The translations under genes and the position numbers were made by a program. 64,000 nt of DNA, taken from positions 25,601 to 89,600 of the forward strand of contig NZ_JADDJF010000016.1 in NCBI RefSeq assembly GCF_017811755.1. The letters are read 5' to 3'. This DNA comes from Pararhodobacter sp. SW119 (lineage in GTDB: Bacteria > Pseudomonadota > Alphaproteobacteria > Rhodobacterales > Rhodobacteraceae). This document shows, in pieces, positions 32,655-47,629 of this stretch (position 1 is its first letter; every line of letters starts with the position of its first letter). Under the pieces are notes generated by a model, which was not told the DNA's origin, ran no database searches, and saw only the letters and a program-made list of their open reading frames with translations.

Positions 32655-34828
32655 GTCGCGCAGCTCCGGCCGGAACCTGCCGCGCTTCGTCCACCGATGC
32701 CCAGCAGCTCGATCCGAAGATCGAAGCGCGTCGACGGCGTCACATTAGTGGAGGTTGCGAAGCGACGCGAGAGGGAAAGATCGACAAGCAGGCATTCGTT
32801 GCGGAATTCCAACCCCGCGCGGGCGACACCGAAGCGCGATTGCTGGAAGTCGTAGCTTCCGCCGACCCGACCGGCCCAGCCCGAAGTGAAGCGATGACCG
32901 ACATCAACGGTCCAGTCGCGCAGATCGTCGGGGCGGTCCTCGAAGTCGCTGGCCGGAAGACGCAGCAAGGCGGTGCTGATCTCGGTCCGCCGGTTGGACC
33001 AGGACAGGCGCGCCTCGCCCCGGTCGAGGCCGCCGTCGGGGTCGACAAGCGCGCGGACGCCGAAGGACAACCCCTCGGGCAGGGAGAGTCGCGCCGCGAC
33101 CAGCCAGTTCGACTGACGGTCACCGAGGGCCTGGCGCGTGCCGGGCGGAAAGCCCGCGTAGGAGTCGCGCCGCCAGATGCGTCCGACGAGGGTGTCCAGC
33201 GACCATCCGTCCGGGTCGAAGCGCGACCATTGCAGGCCCAGATTGACGCGCGTGCCGTCGTCGCGCGCATCATGGCCCCAGTACCGGTCCAGCGCGAAGA
33301 GGTTGCCCGCGTCGAATTCGGGCATGCGGTTGTCGTCGTTGGGCAGCGCGACGTCTCGCTGATGGCTGGCCACGACCTGTGCGATGGGCTGAATCACATG
33401 CCGGCCCCCCCGCGCATCGACGGCCGACCAAGGCCAGCGCAGTTCGATCATCGCCTGCGCCGCATGGCGGGTGAGCGGATCGGGAAAGCGCGGATCGCCG
33501 TCGACCCTGACGTGATCCAGCCGCCCTTGCGCGGCGCCGGTCATCAGCACGCCGCCGGCAAGAAACCATTGCCGCCGCCATTCGGCCTGCGCATGGAGTC
33601 GGAGGAGCGCGCGGGCGGGATATTCGCTGGGAACCGAGGCATCGGCGGCGGCACGGCCGTGGGCCTGCGCGCCGAAATCCAGGTTCAGCGCGCCGCCGAT
33701 GGGCAGATGCGCCAGCCCGATCCGTTCCTGCCAGCGCATCTGCAGAGCGGCGCGCGGCAACCGCCGGTTCCGGTCGATCTGGCGCAGCGAATAGAAGCCG
33801 AGCGCGCGCGCGCGGATCGCCTGATCGCGTCGGATCCGTTCGAGCGTGACATCGGAGGTCAGCCGGGCGCCGGGGACCACGTCGTAATCCTCCAGATAGT
33901 CGCGGTCGCTGCCGGCCAGAATGTCGAAACGGAGCGTGAAGTCCTGCGGAAGCTGGAACTGGCCGCGGGTGAACAGATGGCCGCGGGTCCGCCCGGGGCG
34001 TAGCCGGTCGCGGGCAACCTGCCCGCCGATTTCCAGTCCTCCGCGGGCGAAGGCCTGCCGGTAGCGGAACGACAGGGCAACCAGCCGGTCGGTCGTCAGC
34101 GTCGGGGCAAGCGTGATGTCCCGCTGCGCGTCGAGCGGGATGAAATAGGGCAGGGTCGCGCCGTAACCGAGCCGGCTGGAGGCGCGAAATCGCGGAACGA
34201 GAAAGCCCCGCGCACGGGTCTGGGTCGGATCGGGCAGGCGAAGCGATGGCAGATAGACCAGCGGAACGCCGGCAAAGCGAAACTGCGCGCCTTCGAAGCG
34301 CAATTCGCGCTGCGCCTGATCGTGGGTGACACGGGCTGCGCGGATTTCCCACAGCGGTGTCGGATTCTCGGCGCAGACCGAACAGGAGGAGGCGATGACC
34401 GCGTCCATCTGCGTCAGGTTGGCGTCGCGCCGGCGCAATTCGGCGGCGGCGATCTGCATCTGCCGGTCAAGCACGAGCCGCGCGGATCGGACGATCCCGT
34501 CACGCAGGTTGGCCGAGAGTTCGGCTTCGTCGGCCAGAAAGATGCGGTCCGGCCCGTCCTGCATCACGATCGGCCCGGAAATCTGCAGCTGTCGGGTGCG
34601 CGGATCGTACCCGATACGGCTTGCGGTCAGACGGATCGAGCCATGCCAGACCTCGACCGAGCCCTCGGCGATCAGTCGCCCGGCGGGATCGACCTCGACC
34701 CGGTCAGCGGTCAGCGTCGCCGGTGACTGGGCATAGGCAGGCACCGCCGGAAGCAGCAGAACAAGCGACAGAACGGCCGCGGCAAGATGCGTCCCGAGCC
34801 CCGCGATCTGCCACCATGCGCGCTGCAC
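32651..34828 (-). CDS. lptD: LptD, LPS-assembly outer membrane protein
   Basis: The product is 725 aa. The signal peptide ends in PAVPAYA. The OstA/LptA-like domain starts ATLTADRVEVDPAGRLIAEG, and the long C-terminal part is a beta-barrel with alternating aromatic strands (for example RLGYGATLPYFIPLDAQRD). With LptE it inserts LPS into the outer leaflet. The GTG start at 34828 shares one base with the lptG TAG; the frame upstream belongs to lptG. A cysteine pair at the N-domain end (SSCSVCAENPTP) may contribute to the disulfides known in LptD. Confidence 0.92.
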   Translation of the reverse strand: MQRAWWQIAGLGTHLAAAVLSLVLLLPAVPAYAQSPATLTADRVEVDPAGRLIAEGSVEVWHGSIRLTASRIGYDPRTRQLQISGPIVMQDGPDRIFLADEAELSANLRDGIVRSARLVLDRQMQIAAAELRRRDANLTQMDAVIASSCSVCAENPTPLWEIRAARVTHDQAQRELRFEGAQFRFAGVPLVYLPSLRLPDPTQTRARGFLVPRFRASSRLGYGATLPYFIPLDAQRDITLAPTLTTDRLVALSFRYRQAFARGGLEIGGQVARDRLRPGRTRGHLFTRGQFQLPQDFTLRFDILAGSDRDYLEDYDVVPGARLTSDVTLERIRRDQAIRARALGFYSLRQIDRNRRLPRAALQMRWQERIGLAHLPIGGALNLDFGAQAHGRAAADASVPSEYPARALLRLHAQAEWRRQWFLAGGVLMTGAAQGRLDHVRVDGDPRFPDPLTRHAAQAMIELRWPWSAVDARGGRHVIQPIAQVVASHQRDVALPNDDNRMPEFDAGNLFALDRYWGHDARDDGTRVNLGLQWSRFDPDGWSLDTLVGRIWRRDSYAGFPPGTRQALGDRQSNWLVAARLSLPEGLSFGVRALVDPDGGLDRGEARLSWSNRRTEISTALLRLPASDFEDRPDDLRDWTVDVGHRFTSGWAGRVGGSYDFQQSRFGVARAGLEFRNECLLVDLSLSRRFATSTNVTPSTRFDLRIELLGIGGRSAAGSGRSCAT

Positions 34829-35928
34829 TAGCCGTCCTCCAGGTGCAGCAGAATCCCCAGCGCCAGCAGGATCGTCGCGAAAGGTGGCGTCCAGACCGCA
34901 AGCAGGAGGGGAATCTGCCCGTTCTCTCCCAGAACCTGCGCGAAGTTGCGCAGAAAGAACAGGGCAAATCCGGCGATCACGGTCAGCAGGATGCGCCCGC
35001 CCGCGCCGCCCGCGCGGCTGTGGCGCAGGCAAAGCACGGTGCCGACCAGCATCATCCCCGCCATCATGATTGGCAGCGCGAGTTCACTCTGCAGTTGCAC
35101 GCGCAGGGACCGCGTGGCCAGACCGGCGCGCTCGAGCGCCGAGATGAACTCGGGCAGGGCCCAGACCGAGATCGTGCCTTCGCGGGCGAAACTGTCGCGG
35201 ATCCTCTCGGGCGTGAGGTCGGTCGGCAGGTCGAGGCGCGGCTGGGACTGTGCCTCGCGCTCGGGATTGGGGGCGGTCAGATCCCAGCGCTTGGCGTCCT
35301 GCAAAAACCAGCTTCCCGAGCCGAGTCGTGCGTGCGCCGCCTCGATCCGGACCACGGGGGCGCCGGTGTCCCGGTCGAAGGCGATGAAGCCCGTATTTCG
35401 GAAGGTGAGCCCGTCGGGTCCGACCGATTCGGCACGGATGACCGTCTGTCCCAGGCTGTCGCCCTGGCGCAGCCAGATCCCGCTGCTGCCCACGGCGAAC
35501 TGCAGCGTCAGGTCGGGTGCGGTCATCGCCTGGGTCTGCGCCTGGTAGAGCCGGGCAGCCGCCGCCACGACCGGGTTGAGCGCGGCCACGATCAGGGCGC
35601 CGAAAAGAACGGTCGCCAGGACGGGTTCAAGAAGCGTTCGCAAGGCCGAACGCCCCGCCGCGCGGATCACGATCAGTTCGGACGAGCGCGCGAGGGCCAG
35701 GAACAGGGCCATCGCCGAAAGGATCGTCAGCAACGGCAGCACCTGGTAGAACGTCGTGGGCACGCGCAGCGCCGCAAGCCAGAGGATATGCCGCAACTCC
35801 GTCTCGCCGCCACCGAAGCGGCGCATCATCTCGACCAGTTCGAAGAGGAATAGGATGCCGAGGAAGACCGAGGCGATGATGCCGAAGGTGCCCGCCAGCC
35901 GACGCGTCAGGTAAAGGCCGAGCGTCAT
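34828..35928 (-). CDS. lptG: LptG, LPS export ABC transporter permease
   Basis: The product is 366 aa in the YjgP/YjgQ family. N-terminal helices begin LTRRLAGTFGIIASVFLGIL, with the coupling region SSELIVIRAAGRSALR. A large periplasmic beta-jellyroll lies at ~135-255, followed by three C-terminal helices. LptFG with LptB extracts LPS from the inner membrane. Its ATG overlaps the lptF stop (ATGA), and the stop overlaps lptD by one base. Confidence 0.92.
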   Translation of the reverse strand: MTLGLYLTRRLAGTFGIIASVFLGILFLFELVEMMRRFGGGETELRHILWLAALRVPTTFYQVLPLLTILSAMALFLALARSSELIVIRAAGRSALRTLLEPVLATVLFGALIVAALNPVVAAAARLYQAQTQAMTAPDLTLQFAVGSSGIWLRQGDSLGQTVIRAESVGPDGLTFRNTGFIAFDRDTGAPVVRIEAAHARLGSGSWFLQDAKRWDLTAPNPEREAQSQPRLDLPTDLTPERIRDSFAREGTISVWALPEFISALERAGLATRSLRVQLQSELALPIMMAGMMLVGTVLCLRHSRAGGAGGRILLTVIAGFALFFLRNFAQVLGENGQIPLLLAVWTPPFATILLALGILLHLEDG

Positions 35929-37046
35929 GTCGGGCCTGCCACGGCACGAGCTTTCGCCTGCCGACCCGAGGCGCGGAGCAGAAGGACGAAGCCGGCAAGG
36001 ATGCCCAGCCCGATCGGGACCGCGCCCAACCAGGACAATGCCACCGAGCGCATGGCCTGGCCCGCCGCGGCATTGATCAGAAGTTGCATCAGCGCCAGCG
36101 TGACGACCGCCAGCACGATGGGTTTCCACGCCCCCAGTCGGTTGAAACCGCCCGCGATCAGCGCGGCGAAGCCGATCAGCGCGGCGGCGACCGCGGTAAA
36201 GGGCTCGACGAAGCGCGACACAAGCTCGAAGCGAACCTGCGCCGGCGTGGCGCGCGTTTCGTCCAGCAGGTCGGGCGTCGGGGCGAACAGTTCGGCTGTC
36301 GACAACTCCTCGATCCGGCGCTGGCGCCCGGCAGGGCCGATCAGCCCGCTCAGGTCATAGGTGAAATCCGCGAAGGTCGTCACCGCCAGACGCCCGGTCT
36401 GCGCGCCCAGCATCTGCGCGTATCCGTCGATCATCACCAGTTTCGGCCCCGTCTGTTCGGGCACGATCAGCGCTGTCCGCGCGGTGTAGTCGACCCGTTG
36501 CGCCATGGTTCGCGCGTCGGACAGATAGACCCCGCGCATGACACCGTCCGGCGTGATCTCGGCGACGTAGAGGGTGATGCCCTCGGTCGGGTGGTGAAAG
36601 ACGCCATCCTGAAGAAGACCCGCCGTCACGTTCTCGGCGATCTCGGCCTGACGCTGGGCAAGTTGCGCGCGCGCGCCGGGCACCAGGAAATGCGCCAGCA
36701 CCATCAGGAACGCGGCGACGATCAGCCCGAAGATCAGCACCGGCCGTGCCAGGCGAAAGGGTGAGACACCCGCCGCTTGCAGCACGGTGACCTCGCTCGC
36801 GCGGATCAGCTGAACGGTGACGTAGGTCGCCGCGACGAAGGCCGCGATGGGCAGGACCGTGCGGATCAGCATCGGCAGGCTGAGCGCCGTGAACTCGAGA
36901 AACACGATCATCGGCTGGCCGTCGCTGATCAGCCGGTCGAACAACCGCACCGCACGATTGACCCAGTAGACCGAGACCAGGACCAGCGAAAAGAAGCCGA
37001 AGACCCACAGCAGCTGCGACAGGATGTACCGATCTAGCCGCCCCAC
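35925..37046 (-). CDS. lptF: LptF, LPS export ABC transporter permease
   Basis: The product is 373 aa, with the same YjgP/YjgQ fold as LptG: MGRLDRYILSQLLWVFGFFS, the coupling segment RASEVTVLQAAGVSPFRLA, a periplasmic domain at ~135-260, and C-terminal helices. A GTG start at 37046 is used; AGAGGGACG lies upstream, and it gives the typical short N-terminus. It is the first gene of the operon, divergent from pepA across 170 bp, where the promoter of the LPS operon should be. Confidence 0.9.
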   Translation of the reverse strand: MGRLDRYILSQLLWVFGFFSLVLVSVYWVNRAVRLFDRLISDGQPMIVFLEFTALSLPMLIRTVLPIAAFVAATYVTVQLIRASEVTVLQAAGVSPFRLARPVLIFGLIVAAFLMVLAHFLVPGARAQLAQRQAEIAENVTAGLLQDGVFHHPTEGITLYVAEITPDGVMRGVYLSDARTMAQRVDYTARTALIVPEQTGPKLVMIDGYAQMLGAQTGRLAVTTFADFTYDLSGLIGPAGRQRRIEELSTAELFAPTPDLLDETRATPAQVRFELVSRFVEPFTAVAAALIGFAALIAGGFNRLGAWKPIVLAVVTLALMQLLINAAAGQAMRSVALSWLGAVPIGLGILAGFVLLLRASGRQAKARAVAGPT

Positions 37047-37216
37047 GATGTCGTCCCTCTGCTTCGGCGATTGCCGGGCACGATATACCGGATCGGCGCG
37101 CGGGAACAACGCCCCCTGCCGCCCTCTGGTCAAGGCGGGGTGTGCCGGGTAGGGTCCGCGCGAATACGCGAGACTGGTCGGCCCGCGCGCCGCCCATCGA
37201 CAAGGAGAGACCTTTC

Positions 37217-38677
37217 ATGCCGCTCGTTCCGATGACATTTGTCAAAGCCGAAAACGACACAAAGGCGCTGGCCGCACATGCCGGCCGCGTCGTCGTTTTC
37301 GCCGATGCCGAGCCCGACACGGTGGCGCGCCGGGTAGACCGGCTGACCAAGGGCGCCATCAAGCGCGCGATCGAAAGCCCCGCCTGGAAGAAGATCAAGC
37401 CGGGGCAGGGGCTTGAGCTGGCTTTCCCGGCCGGGATGGCGGCGTCCGCGGTGCAGTTGATCCGGCTTCCGAAGCGCGCCAAGCCGGATGCCTTGCGCAA
37501 GGCTGGCGCGACAATCGGCAAGGCCCTGGGCGAAGAGGGCGCGCTGGTCGCAGCGGCGGCGGTCAAGGGGGCCGAGTATCTGGCCGAGGGGGTGGCGCTT
37601 CGCGCCTATCAGTTCGCCCGCAAGGCCGAGGCCCCCAAGGCGCAGGGCGAGGTGACAGTGGCCTGCGCCGACCCGGACGCGGTCAAGGCCGCCTCGGCCG
37701 ATCTGCTGGCGACCGCGGACGGCGTGCATTTCACCCGCGATCTGGTCAACGAACCCGCGAACATCCTCACCACCACCGAATTCGCCGAGCGCTGCGTCGC
37801 GATGCGCGAGCTCGGCCTGGAAGTCGAGGTTCTCGAAGAGCCGGAACTGGAAAAGCTGGGCATGCGCGCGCTGCTGGCAGTGGGGCAGGGTTCGGACAGC
37901 CCGTCGAAGGTCGTGGTGATGCGCTGGCAGGGGGGCGGATCGGAAAAGCCCTTCGCGCTGATCGGAAAGGGCGTCGTGTTCGATACGGGCGGGATCTCGA
38001 TCAAGTCCGCCAGCGGCATGGAAGACATGGTGATGGACATGGGCGGCGCGGGCGTCGTTGCCGGCGCGATGCGCGCCCTGGCCGGGCGCAAGGCGAAGGC
38101 CAATGTCGTGGGCGTGATCGGCCTGGTCGAGAACATGCCCGACGGTCGCGCGCAGCGGCCGGGCGACGTGGTGACCTCGATGAAGGGCGACACGATCGAG
38201 GTGATTAATACCGATGCCGAGGGGCGCTTGGTGCTGGCCGATATCATGTGGTACGCGCAGGATCGGTTCGAGCCGGTCGGCATGGTCGATCTGGCAACCC
38301 TGACCGGCGCGATCATCGTCGGGCTGGGGCACGAAAAAGCCGGCGTCTTCGCCAATGACGACGCGCTGTGCGACGGGTTCCTCAAGGCCGCGGCCGATAC
38401 CGAGGAAGGCGCCTGGCGCATGCCGCTCGATCCGGCCTATGACGAACTCATCAAGTCGCGTGTCGCCGACATGAAGAACGTCGGCGGACGCACCGCCGGG
38501 TCTGTCACCGCGGCGCAGTTCCTGCAGCGCTTCGTGAAGGAGGGCACGCCTTGGGTGCACCTGGACATTGCCGGGGTTGCCTTTCACAGCAAGGATACCG
38601 CCTTTGCACCGAAGGGCGCGACCGGCTGGGGCGTGCGCGCGCTCGACGCGCTGGTACGCGCAAAGTTCGAGGGCTGA
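37217..38677 (+). CDS. pepA: Leucyl aminopeptidase (M17)
   Basis: The product is 486 aa. The M17 signature NTDAEGRLVLAD and metal-site segments LIGKGVVFDTGGISIKSA and MDMGGAGVV are present. It releases N-terminal amino acids and in some bacteria also binds DNA. The ATG at 37217 has AAGGAGAG upstream. It is divergent from lptF, and holC follows 7 bp after the stop; the order lptF-pepA-holC is conserved in many proteobacteria. Confidence 0.93.
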   Translation: MPLVPMTFVKAENDTKALAAHAGRVVVFADAEPDTVARRVDRLTKGAIKRAIESPAWKKIKPGQGLELAFPAGMAASAVQLIRLPKRAKPDALRKAGATIGKALGEEGALVAAAAVKGAEYLAEGVALRAYQFARKAEAPKAQGEVTVACADPDAVKAASADLLATADGVHFTRDLVNEPANILTTTEFAERCVAMRELGLEVEVLEEPELEKLGMRALLAVGQGSDSPSKVVVMRWQGGGSEKPFALIGKGVVFDTGGISIKSASGMEDMVMDMGGAGVVAGAMRALAGRKAKANVVGVIGLVENMPDGRAQRPGDVVTSMKGDTIEVINTDAEGRLVLADIMWYAQDRFEPVGMVDLATLTGAIIVGLGHEKAGVFANDDALCDGFLKAAADTEEGAWRMPLDPAYDELIKSRVADMKNVGGRTAGSVTAAQFLQRFVKEGTPWVHLDIAGVAFHSKDTAFAPKGATGWGVRALDALVRAKFEG

Positions 38678-38684
38678 TGCGGGC

Positions 38685-39158
38685 ATGGCGGTCGCGCGCT
38701 TCTACCATCTGACCCGCGACCCGCCCGAAGCGCTGTTGCCGGCGCTGATCGGCAAGGCGCTGGAACAGGGGCTGCGCGTCGCTGTCAGGGGGCGCGATCT
38801 CGCGCGGCTGGAGGCGCTGGATCTTGCGCTTTGGCGCGCCGAGGGTTTTCTGCCGCATGGTCTTTGCGGCGGTCCGCACGATGCCGATCAGCCGGTGCTG
38901 CTTTGCCACGAGGAGACGCCCGCGCCCGAGCTTCCGAACAGCCCCCGCTGTCTGATCACGCTCGAGGCGACCAGCGTGGGAAAGGACGAGGCAGAGGCGC
39001 TGGAACGGCTCTGCATCGTGTTCGATGGCACCGACGAGGCCGCGGTCACGGCAGCCCGGGTGCAGTGGCGCGAACTGACCGCCGCCGGGGTCGCCGCCGA
39101 ATACTGGAACAGGGAATCCGGCCGCTGGACATGCCAGTCGCGCCATCCGGCGGCGTAA
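38685..39158 (+). CDS. holC: DNA polymerase III subunit chi
   Basis: The product is 157 aa. Family features are ARFYHLTRDPPEALLPALIGKALEQG at the N-terminus, LWRAEGFLPHG, QPVLLCHEE, and RCLITLEATS near the middle. Chi bridges the clamp loader to SSB. It begins 7 bp after pepA and is co-transcribed with it. Confidence 0.88.
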   Translation: MAVARFYHLTRDPPEALLPALIGKALEQGLRVAVRGRDLARLEALDLALWRAEGFLPHGLCGGPHDADQPVLLCHEETPAPELPNSPRCLITLEATSVGKDEAEALERLCIVFDGTDEAAVTAARVQWRELTAAGVAAEYWNRESGRWTCQSRHPAA

Positions 39159-39320
39159 AGGTCGAAACCTGCCCCTCCCGTTCCCGTCTGTCGCAATTCA
39201 GCCGCGCGTGGGGGCCTGTCGCTGCACACAAACTTGTTTAGCCGACCGTCGCGCGCTAAGCACACGCAGCATGGGGAGCGATGGCGGGTATCGCCCGCCC
39301 GGTAACATGGGGGACGACGC

Positions 39321-40892
39321 GTGAAGATTGGCGCACCGAAAGAGGTGATGCCCGGCGAGAACCGGGTGGCGATGACGCCGGAGTCGGCAGTCCAGTTGCA
39401 GAAATTGGGACATGAGTGCCTGATCGAGGCCGGTGCCGGCGCGGCGGCCGGCTTCGAGGATGCGGCCTACGAAGCTGCGGGCGTCAAGCTCGTTCCCGAC
39501 GCCGACGCGCTCTGGTCCGGGGCCGACGTCATCGTCAAGGTGCGCGAACCCGTCGCCGACGAGCTGGCGCGGTTGAAGGCCGGCAAGACACTGATTTCGT
39601 TCTTCTGGCCCGCGCAGAATGCCGAGATGCTGGAGCAGGCGAAAGACACCGGCGCAAGCATCATCGCCATCGACATGGTGCCGCGCATCAGCCGGGCGCA
39701 GAAGATGGACGCGCTGTCGTCGATGGCCAATATCGCCGGCTATCGCGCGGTGATCGAGGCGGGCAACAACTTCGGCCGCTTCTTCACCGGCCAGGTGACT
39801 GCCGCCGGCAAGATCCCGCCCGCGCGGGTGCTGGTCGTCGGTGCGGGCGTCGCCGGGCTGGCTGCGATCGGCACTTCGACAAGCCTTGGCGCGATCACCA
39901 TGGCCTTCGATGTGCGCCCCGAAGTGGCCGAGCAGATCGAATCGATGGGCGCGGAGTTCGTCTTCCTCGAGTTCGAGGAGTCGCAGGACGGTGCTGCCAC
40001 CGGCGGCTATGCCGCGCCGTCGAGCCCCGAATTCCGCGAAAAGCAGCTGGAGAAATTCCGCGAACTGGCGCCCGAGGTGGACATCGTCATCACCACCGCG
40101 CTGATCCCCGGCCGACCCGCGCCGAAGCTCTGGACCGAGGACATGGTCAAGGCGATGAAGCGCGGCTCGGTGATCGTCGATCTGGCCGCCGAGAAGGGCG
40201 GCAACTGCGACCTCACGAAGCCTGACGAGAAGATCGTCACCGACAACGGCGTCACCATCATCGGCTATACCGATTTCCCCAGCCGGATGGCGACGCAGTC
40301 CTCGACGCTCTATTCCAACAACATCCGGCACATGATCACCGACCTGACGCCCAAGAAGGACGGGGTGATCGCGCACAACATGGAGGATGACGTGATCCGC
40401 GGCGCCACCGTCGCGCATGCGGGCGAGGTCACCTTCCCGCCGCCGCCGCCCAAGGTAAAGGCGATCGCGGCCCAGAAACCCAAGCCAAAGCCCAAGGAAC
40501 TGACGACGGCGGAGATTCGCGGGAATGAGGTTACCGCCTTCCGCGCCGAGACGAAGCGCCAGGTCATCTTGCTGGCGGTCGCCGGCGCGGCGGTGATGGC
40601 GGTGGGGCTGGTCGCACCTGAAAGCTTCATGCGCAACTTCATCATATTCGTGCTGGCGGTCTTCGTCGGCTTCCAGGTGATCTGGAACGTCGCGCACAGC
40701 CTGCACACACCCTTGATGGCGGTGACCAATGCCATCTCCTCGATCATCATCCTGGGCGCGCTGATGCAGATCGGCTCGACCTCCATGCTGATCACCATCA
40801 TGGCGGCCTTGGGCATCCTGATGGCGGCGGTGAACATCTTCGGCGGTTTCATGGTGACACGGCGCATGCTCGCCATGTTCCAGAAGTCCTGA
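39321..40892 (+). CDS. pntA: NAD(P) transhydrogenase subunit alpha
   Basis: The product is 523 aa and single-chain as in E. coli. The N-terminal ~380 residues are the NAD(H)-binding domain I ([41 protein letters not shown]). A linker rich in Pro/Lys (~375-395) leads to four C-terminal transmembrane helices. The enzyme couples proton flow to NADPH formation. GTG 39321 is the start, with GGGGGACG upstream. pntB follows after 19 bp. Confidence 0.94.
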   Translation: MKIGAPKEVMPGENRVAMTPESAVQLQKLGHECLIEAGAGAAAGFEDAAYEAAGVKLVPDADALWSGADVIVKVREPVADELARLKAGKTLISFFWPAQNAEMLEQAKDTGASIIAIDMVPRISRAQKMDALSSMANIAGYRAVIEAGNNFGRFFTGQVTAAGKIPPARVLVVGAGVAGLAAIGTSTSLGAITMAFDVRPEVAEQIESMGAEFVFLEFEESQDGAATGGYAAPSSPEFREKQLEKFRELAPEVDIVITTALIPGRPAPKLWTEDMVKAMKRGSVIVDLAAEKGGNCDLTKPDEKIVTDNGVTIIGYTDFPSRMATQSSTLYSNNIRHMITDLTPKKDGVIAHNMEDDVIRGATVAHAGEVTFPPPPPKVKAIAAQKPKPKPKELTTAEIRGNEVTAFRAETKRQVILLAVAGAAVMAVGLVAPESFMRNFIIFVLAVFVGFQVIWNVAHSLHTPLMAVTNAISSIIILGALMQIGSTSMLITIMAALGILMAAVNIFGGFMVTRRMLAMFQKS

Positions 40893-40911
40893 GCGGGCAG
40901 GAGACGGATTG

Positions 40912-42414
40912 ATGGATTTCGGTTTCACCATGGCCGCCTACGCGGTTGCGACAGTCCTTTTCGTGCTGGCGCTGGGCGGGCTTTCGAACCAGGAAAAGGC
41001 CAAGCGCGCGGTCTGGTACGGCATCGTCGGCATGGGTGTCGCGGTGCTGGCGACGATGGTCGGCCCGGGCAGCGGGTTGTGGGTGCTCTCGATCATCCTC
41101 ATCGTGCTGGGGGGGCTGGTGGGCTGGCAGCTTGCCACGCGGGTCAAGATGACCCAGATGCCCGAACTGGTCGCGATCATGCACAGCCTCGTCGGGCTGG
41201 CGGCGGTCTTCGTCGGCCTGAACGCGCATCTGGAGATCGGACGCGTCGCCCAGGCCTTCGCCGAGGCAGCACTTCCCTTCCCCCAGCCCCAGGGCCCGAT
41301 GTCGCTGGCCGCCTACGACCTCTGGCTGGGCCTGACCGACTTCGCCATGATCATCGGCCGCAAGACGGCGGTCGAGGTGACGATCCTGCGCATCGAGCTG
41401 ATGCTGGGCATCTGGATCGGCGCGGTCACCTTCACCGGCTCGGTCGTGGCCTACGGCAAGCTGGCGGGCCGGATCAACAGCGCGCCGCAGCAGCTGCCCG
41501 GCGGGCATATGCTGAATGCCGGCGCGGCCGTTCTGTCGGTCGTTTTCGCGGGCCTCTATCTGACCTTTGCCGAAAACGGCTTCGCAGCGATCCTGATGCT
41601 TCTGGCCCTGACGGCGCTGGCGCTTTTCATCGGCTATCACCTGATCATGGGCATCGGCGGGGCCGACATGCCGGTCGTGGTGTCGATGCTCAACTCCTAT
41701 TCGGGCTGGGCGGCGGCGGCGATCGGCTTCTCCTTGGGCAACGAGTTGCTGATCGTGGTCGGCGCGCTGGTGGGCGCGTCGGGGGCGATCCTGAGCTACA
41801 TCATGTGCAAGGCGATGAACCGCTCCTTCGTCAGCGTGATCCTCGGCGGCTTTGGCGGTACCAGCGGCCCGGCGATGGAGATCGAGGGCGAGCAGATCGC
41901 GATCGACGCCGACGGCGTTGCCGCGGCGCTGAACGAGGCGGATTCGGTCGTCATCGTGCCGGGCTACGGCATGGCGGTGGCGCAGGCGCAGCAGTCGGTG
42001 TCGGAACTGACCCGCAAGCTGCGAGCGCGGGGCAAGAACGTGCGCTTCGCGATCCACCCGGTCGCCGGTCGACTGCCCGGGCACATGAACGTGCTTCTGG
42101 CCGAGGCGAAGGTGCCCTACGACATCGTGCTCGAGATGGACGAGATCAACGACGACTTCCCGACGACGGACGTCGCCATCGTCATCGGCTCGAACGACAT
42201 CGTCAATCCGGCGGCGCAGGACGATCCGAACAGCCCCATCGCCGGCATGCCGGTGCTGGAGGTCTGGCGCGCCAAGCAGGTATTCGTCAGCAAGCGCGGT
42301 CAGGGCACGGGCTATTCGGGCATCGAGAACCCGCTTTTCTTCAAGGAGAATACGCGGATGTTCTACGGCGACGCCAAGAAGTCCCTCGACGCGTTGCTGC
42401 CGCTGATCGACTGA
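40912..42414 (+). CDS. pntB: NAD(P) transhydrogenase subunit beta
   Basis: The product is 500 aa. About nine transmembrane helices form domain II (for example [20 protein letters not shown]). The NADP-binding domain III has [55 protein letters not shown], and a [17 protein letters not shown] end. It forms the membrane part of the PntAB complex. A palindromic terminator follows at 42430. Confidence 0.94.
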   Translation: MDFGFTMAAYAVATVLFVLALGGLSNQEKAKRAVWYGIVGMGVAVLATMVGPGSGLWVLSIILIVLGGLVGWQLATRVKMTQMPELVAIMHSLVGLAAVFVGLNAHLEIGRVAQAFAEAALPFPQPQGPMSLAAYDLWLGLTDFAMIIGRKTAVEVTILRIELMLGIWIGAVTFTGSVVAYGKLAGRINSAPQQLPGGHMLNAGAAVLSVVFAGLYLTFAENGFAAILMLLALTALALFIGYHLIMGIGGADMPVVVSMLNSYSGWAAAAIGFSLGNELLIVVGALVGASGAILSYIMCKAMNRSFVSVILGGFGGTSGPAMEIEGEQIAIDADGVAAALNEADSVVIVPGYGMAVAQAQQSVSELTRKLRARGKNVRFAIHPVAGRLPGHMNVLLAEAKVPYDIVLEMDEINDDFPTTDVAIVIGSNDIVNPAAQDDPNSPIAGMPVLEVWRAKQVFVSKRGQGTGYSGIENPLFFKENTRMFYGDAKKSLDALLPLID

Positions 42415-46736
<4,322 letters not shown>

Positions 46737-46821
46737 CCGCTGCGGCGAAGCGACGGGGCCGCATGTCTTCACCCGGCGGCGGCGAGCCGCTAGAAAAGGA
46801 CCGGAACGGAAGGACCGCGCG

Positions 46822-47040
46822 ATGGAATCACTACTGATCGGTGCCGGTGTGCTGGTGACGCTGCTTGGGGTCGCCGGCCTGGTCGCGTCGGGCGTCTATG
46901 CGCTGCGGTTGCGCAAGGCCGGGCACGATGACGCCACGATGCGCGCGAAGTTGCGCCGCGGTGTGCTGCTGAACCTGGCGGCGCTCTTCTGCTCGGTGAT
47001 CGGGTTGATGCTGGTGATCCTCGGCATCGCGTTTTCCTGA
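46822..47040 (+). CDS. Small two-helix membrane protein, unknown
   Basis: The product is 72 aa with two predicted helices (residues ~5-28 and ~49-70) joined by a short charged loop (RLRKAGHDDATMRAKLRRG). GGAACGGAAGGACCGCGCG precedes the ATG. Similar small membrane proteins are seen downstream of recG in related bacteria as far as I recall, but the function is unknown. It is convergent with the DksA-like gene (10 bp). Confidence 0.7.
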   Translation: MESLLIGAGVLVTLLGVAGLVASGVYALRLRKAGHDDATMRAKLRRGVLLNLAALFCSVIGLMLVILGIAFS

Positions 47041-47050
47041 GGTCGCGGCC

Positions 47051-47383
47051 TCAGGTGGCACAATTGCTGCAGAAGGGCGTCGCCGGCAGCAGGTCCAGCC
47101 GGGCGTCGGCGATCCGGTCCCCGCATTTCGTGCAATAGCCGTATTCGCCTTCGTCCAGGCGTTTCAGCGCGGCGTGGATCATGCGGATCTCCTGCTTGCC
47201 TTCCTCGCCCATGGAGGTCAGCATCTCGTCGTTCTCGCGCTCGGTGGCGAGTTCCTCCCAGTCCTTGGCCTGATGTGACATCAGTTCACTCTCGATCCCT
47301 TGCAGACGGGCGTCGAGTTCGGAAAGCCGCGCCTCCAGTTGGGTGCGGCGTCGGTCAAGCTCTGCCTGGGGGATGTCGGTCAT
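47051..47383 (-). CDS. TraR/DksA-family zinc-finger protein
   Basis: The product is 110 aa. An N-terminal coiled-coil (LDRRRTQLEARLSELDARLQ) is followed by the zinc finger CTKCG...CSNC in the C-terminal third (YGYCTKCGDRIADARL, PATPFCSNCAT). It is shorter than E. coli DksA and belongs to the compact group that can bind RNA polymerase's secondary channel. The coiled-coil tip carries acidic residues (ATEREND), as needed in DksA. A stringent-response-like role is an inference. Confidence 0.83.
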   Translation of the reverse strand: MTDIPQAELDRRRTQLEARLSELDARLQGIESELMSHQAKDWEELATERENDEMLTSMGEEGKQEIRMIHAALKRLDEGEYGYCTKCGDRIADARLDLLPATPFCSNCAT

Positions 47384-47629
47384 GTTGTGCTTCCTTCGTT
47401 GTTGCGCCTTGAGGCTGGCACCAGTGTACGGGCCGGACCATGATTCATGTCAAGGCTTCGTTGATGCGGCCGGCCGGTAGCTTGCGGCAACTCGGGACCC
47501 CGGATCGCGGGTTCCGGACGCCGGGCCGGCTTTCCACGATCCCGGATCGGGACTATGGTTGCGCGCGGTTGCGAGGCCCTGCATCGACGCAGGAGAGTCG
47601 CCAGACAGAGCGCAGAGGATAGAACCGAA

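Noticed and set aside
14747..39267. TAAGCACACGC occurs upstream of the YqaA-like gene (14747) and pntA (39257)
   Set aside because: An 11-base match in 64 kb is expected many times by chance; there is no other support for a shared regulator.
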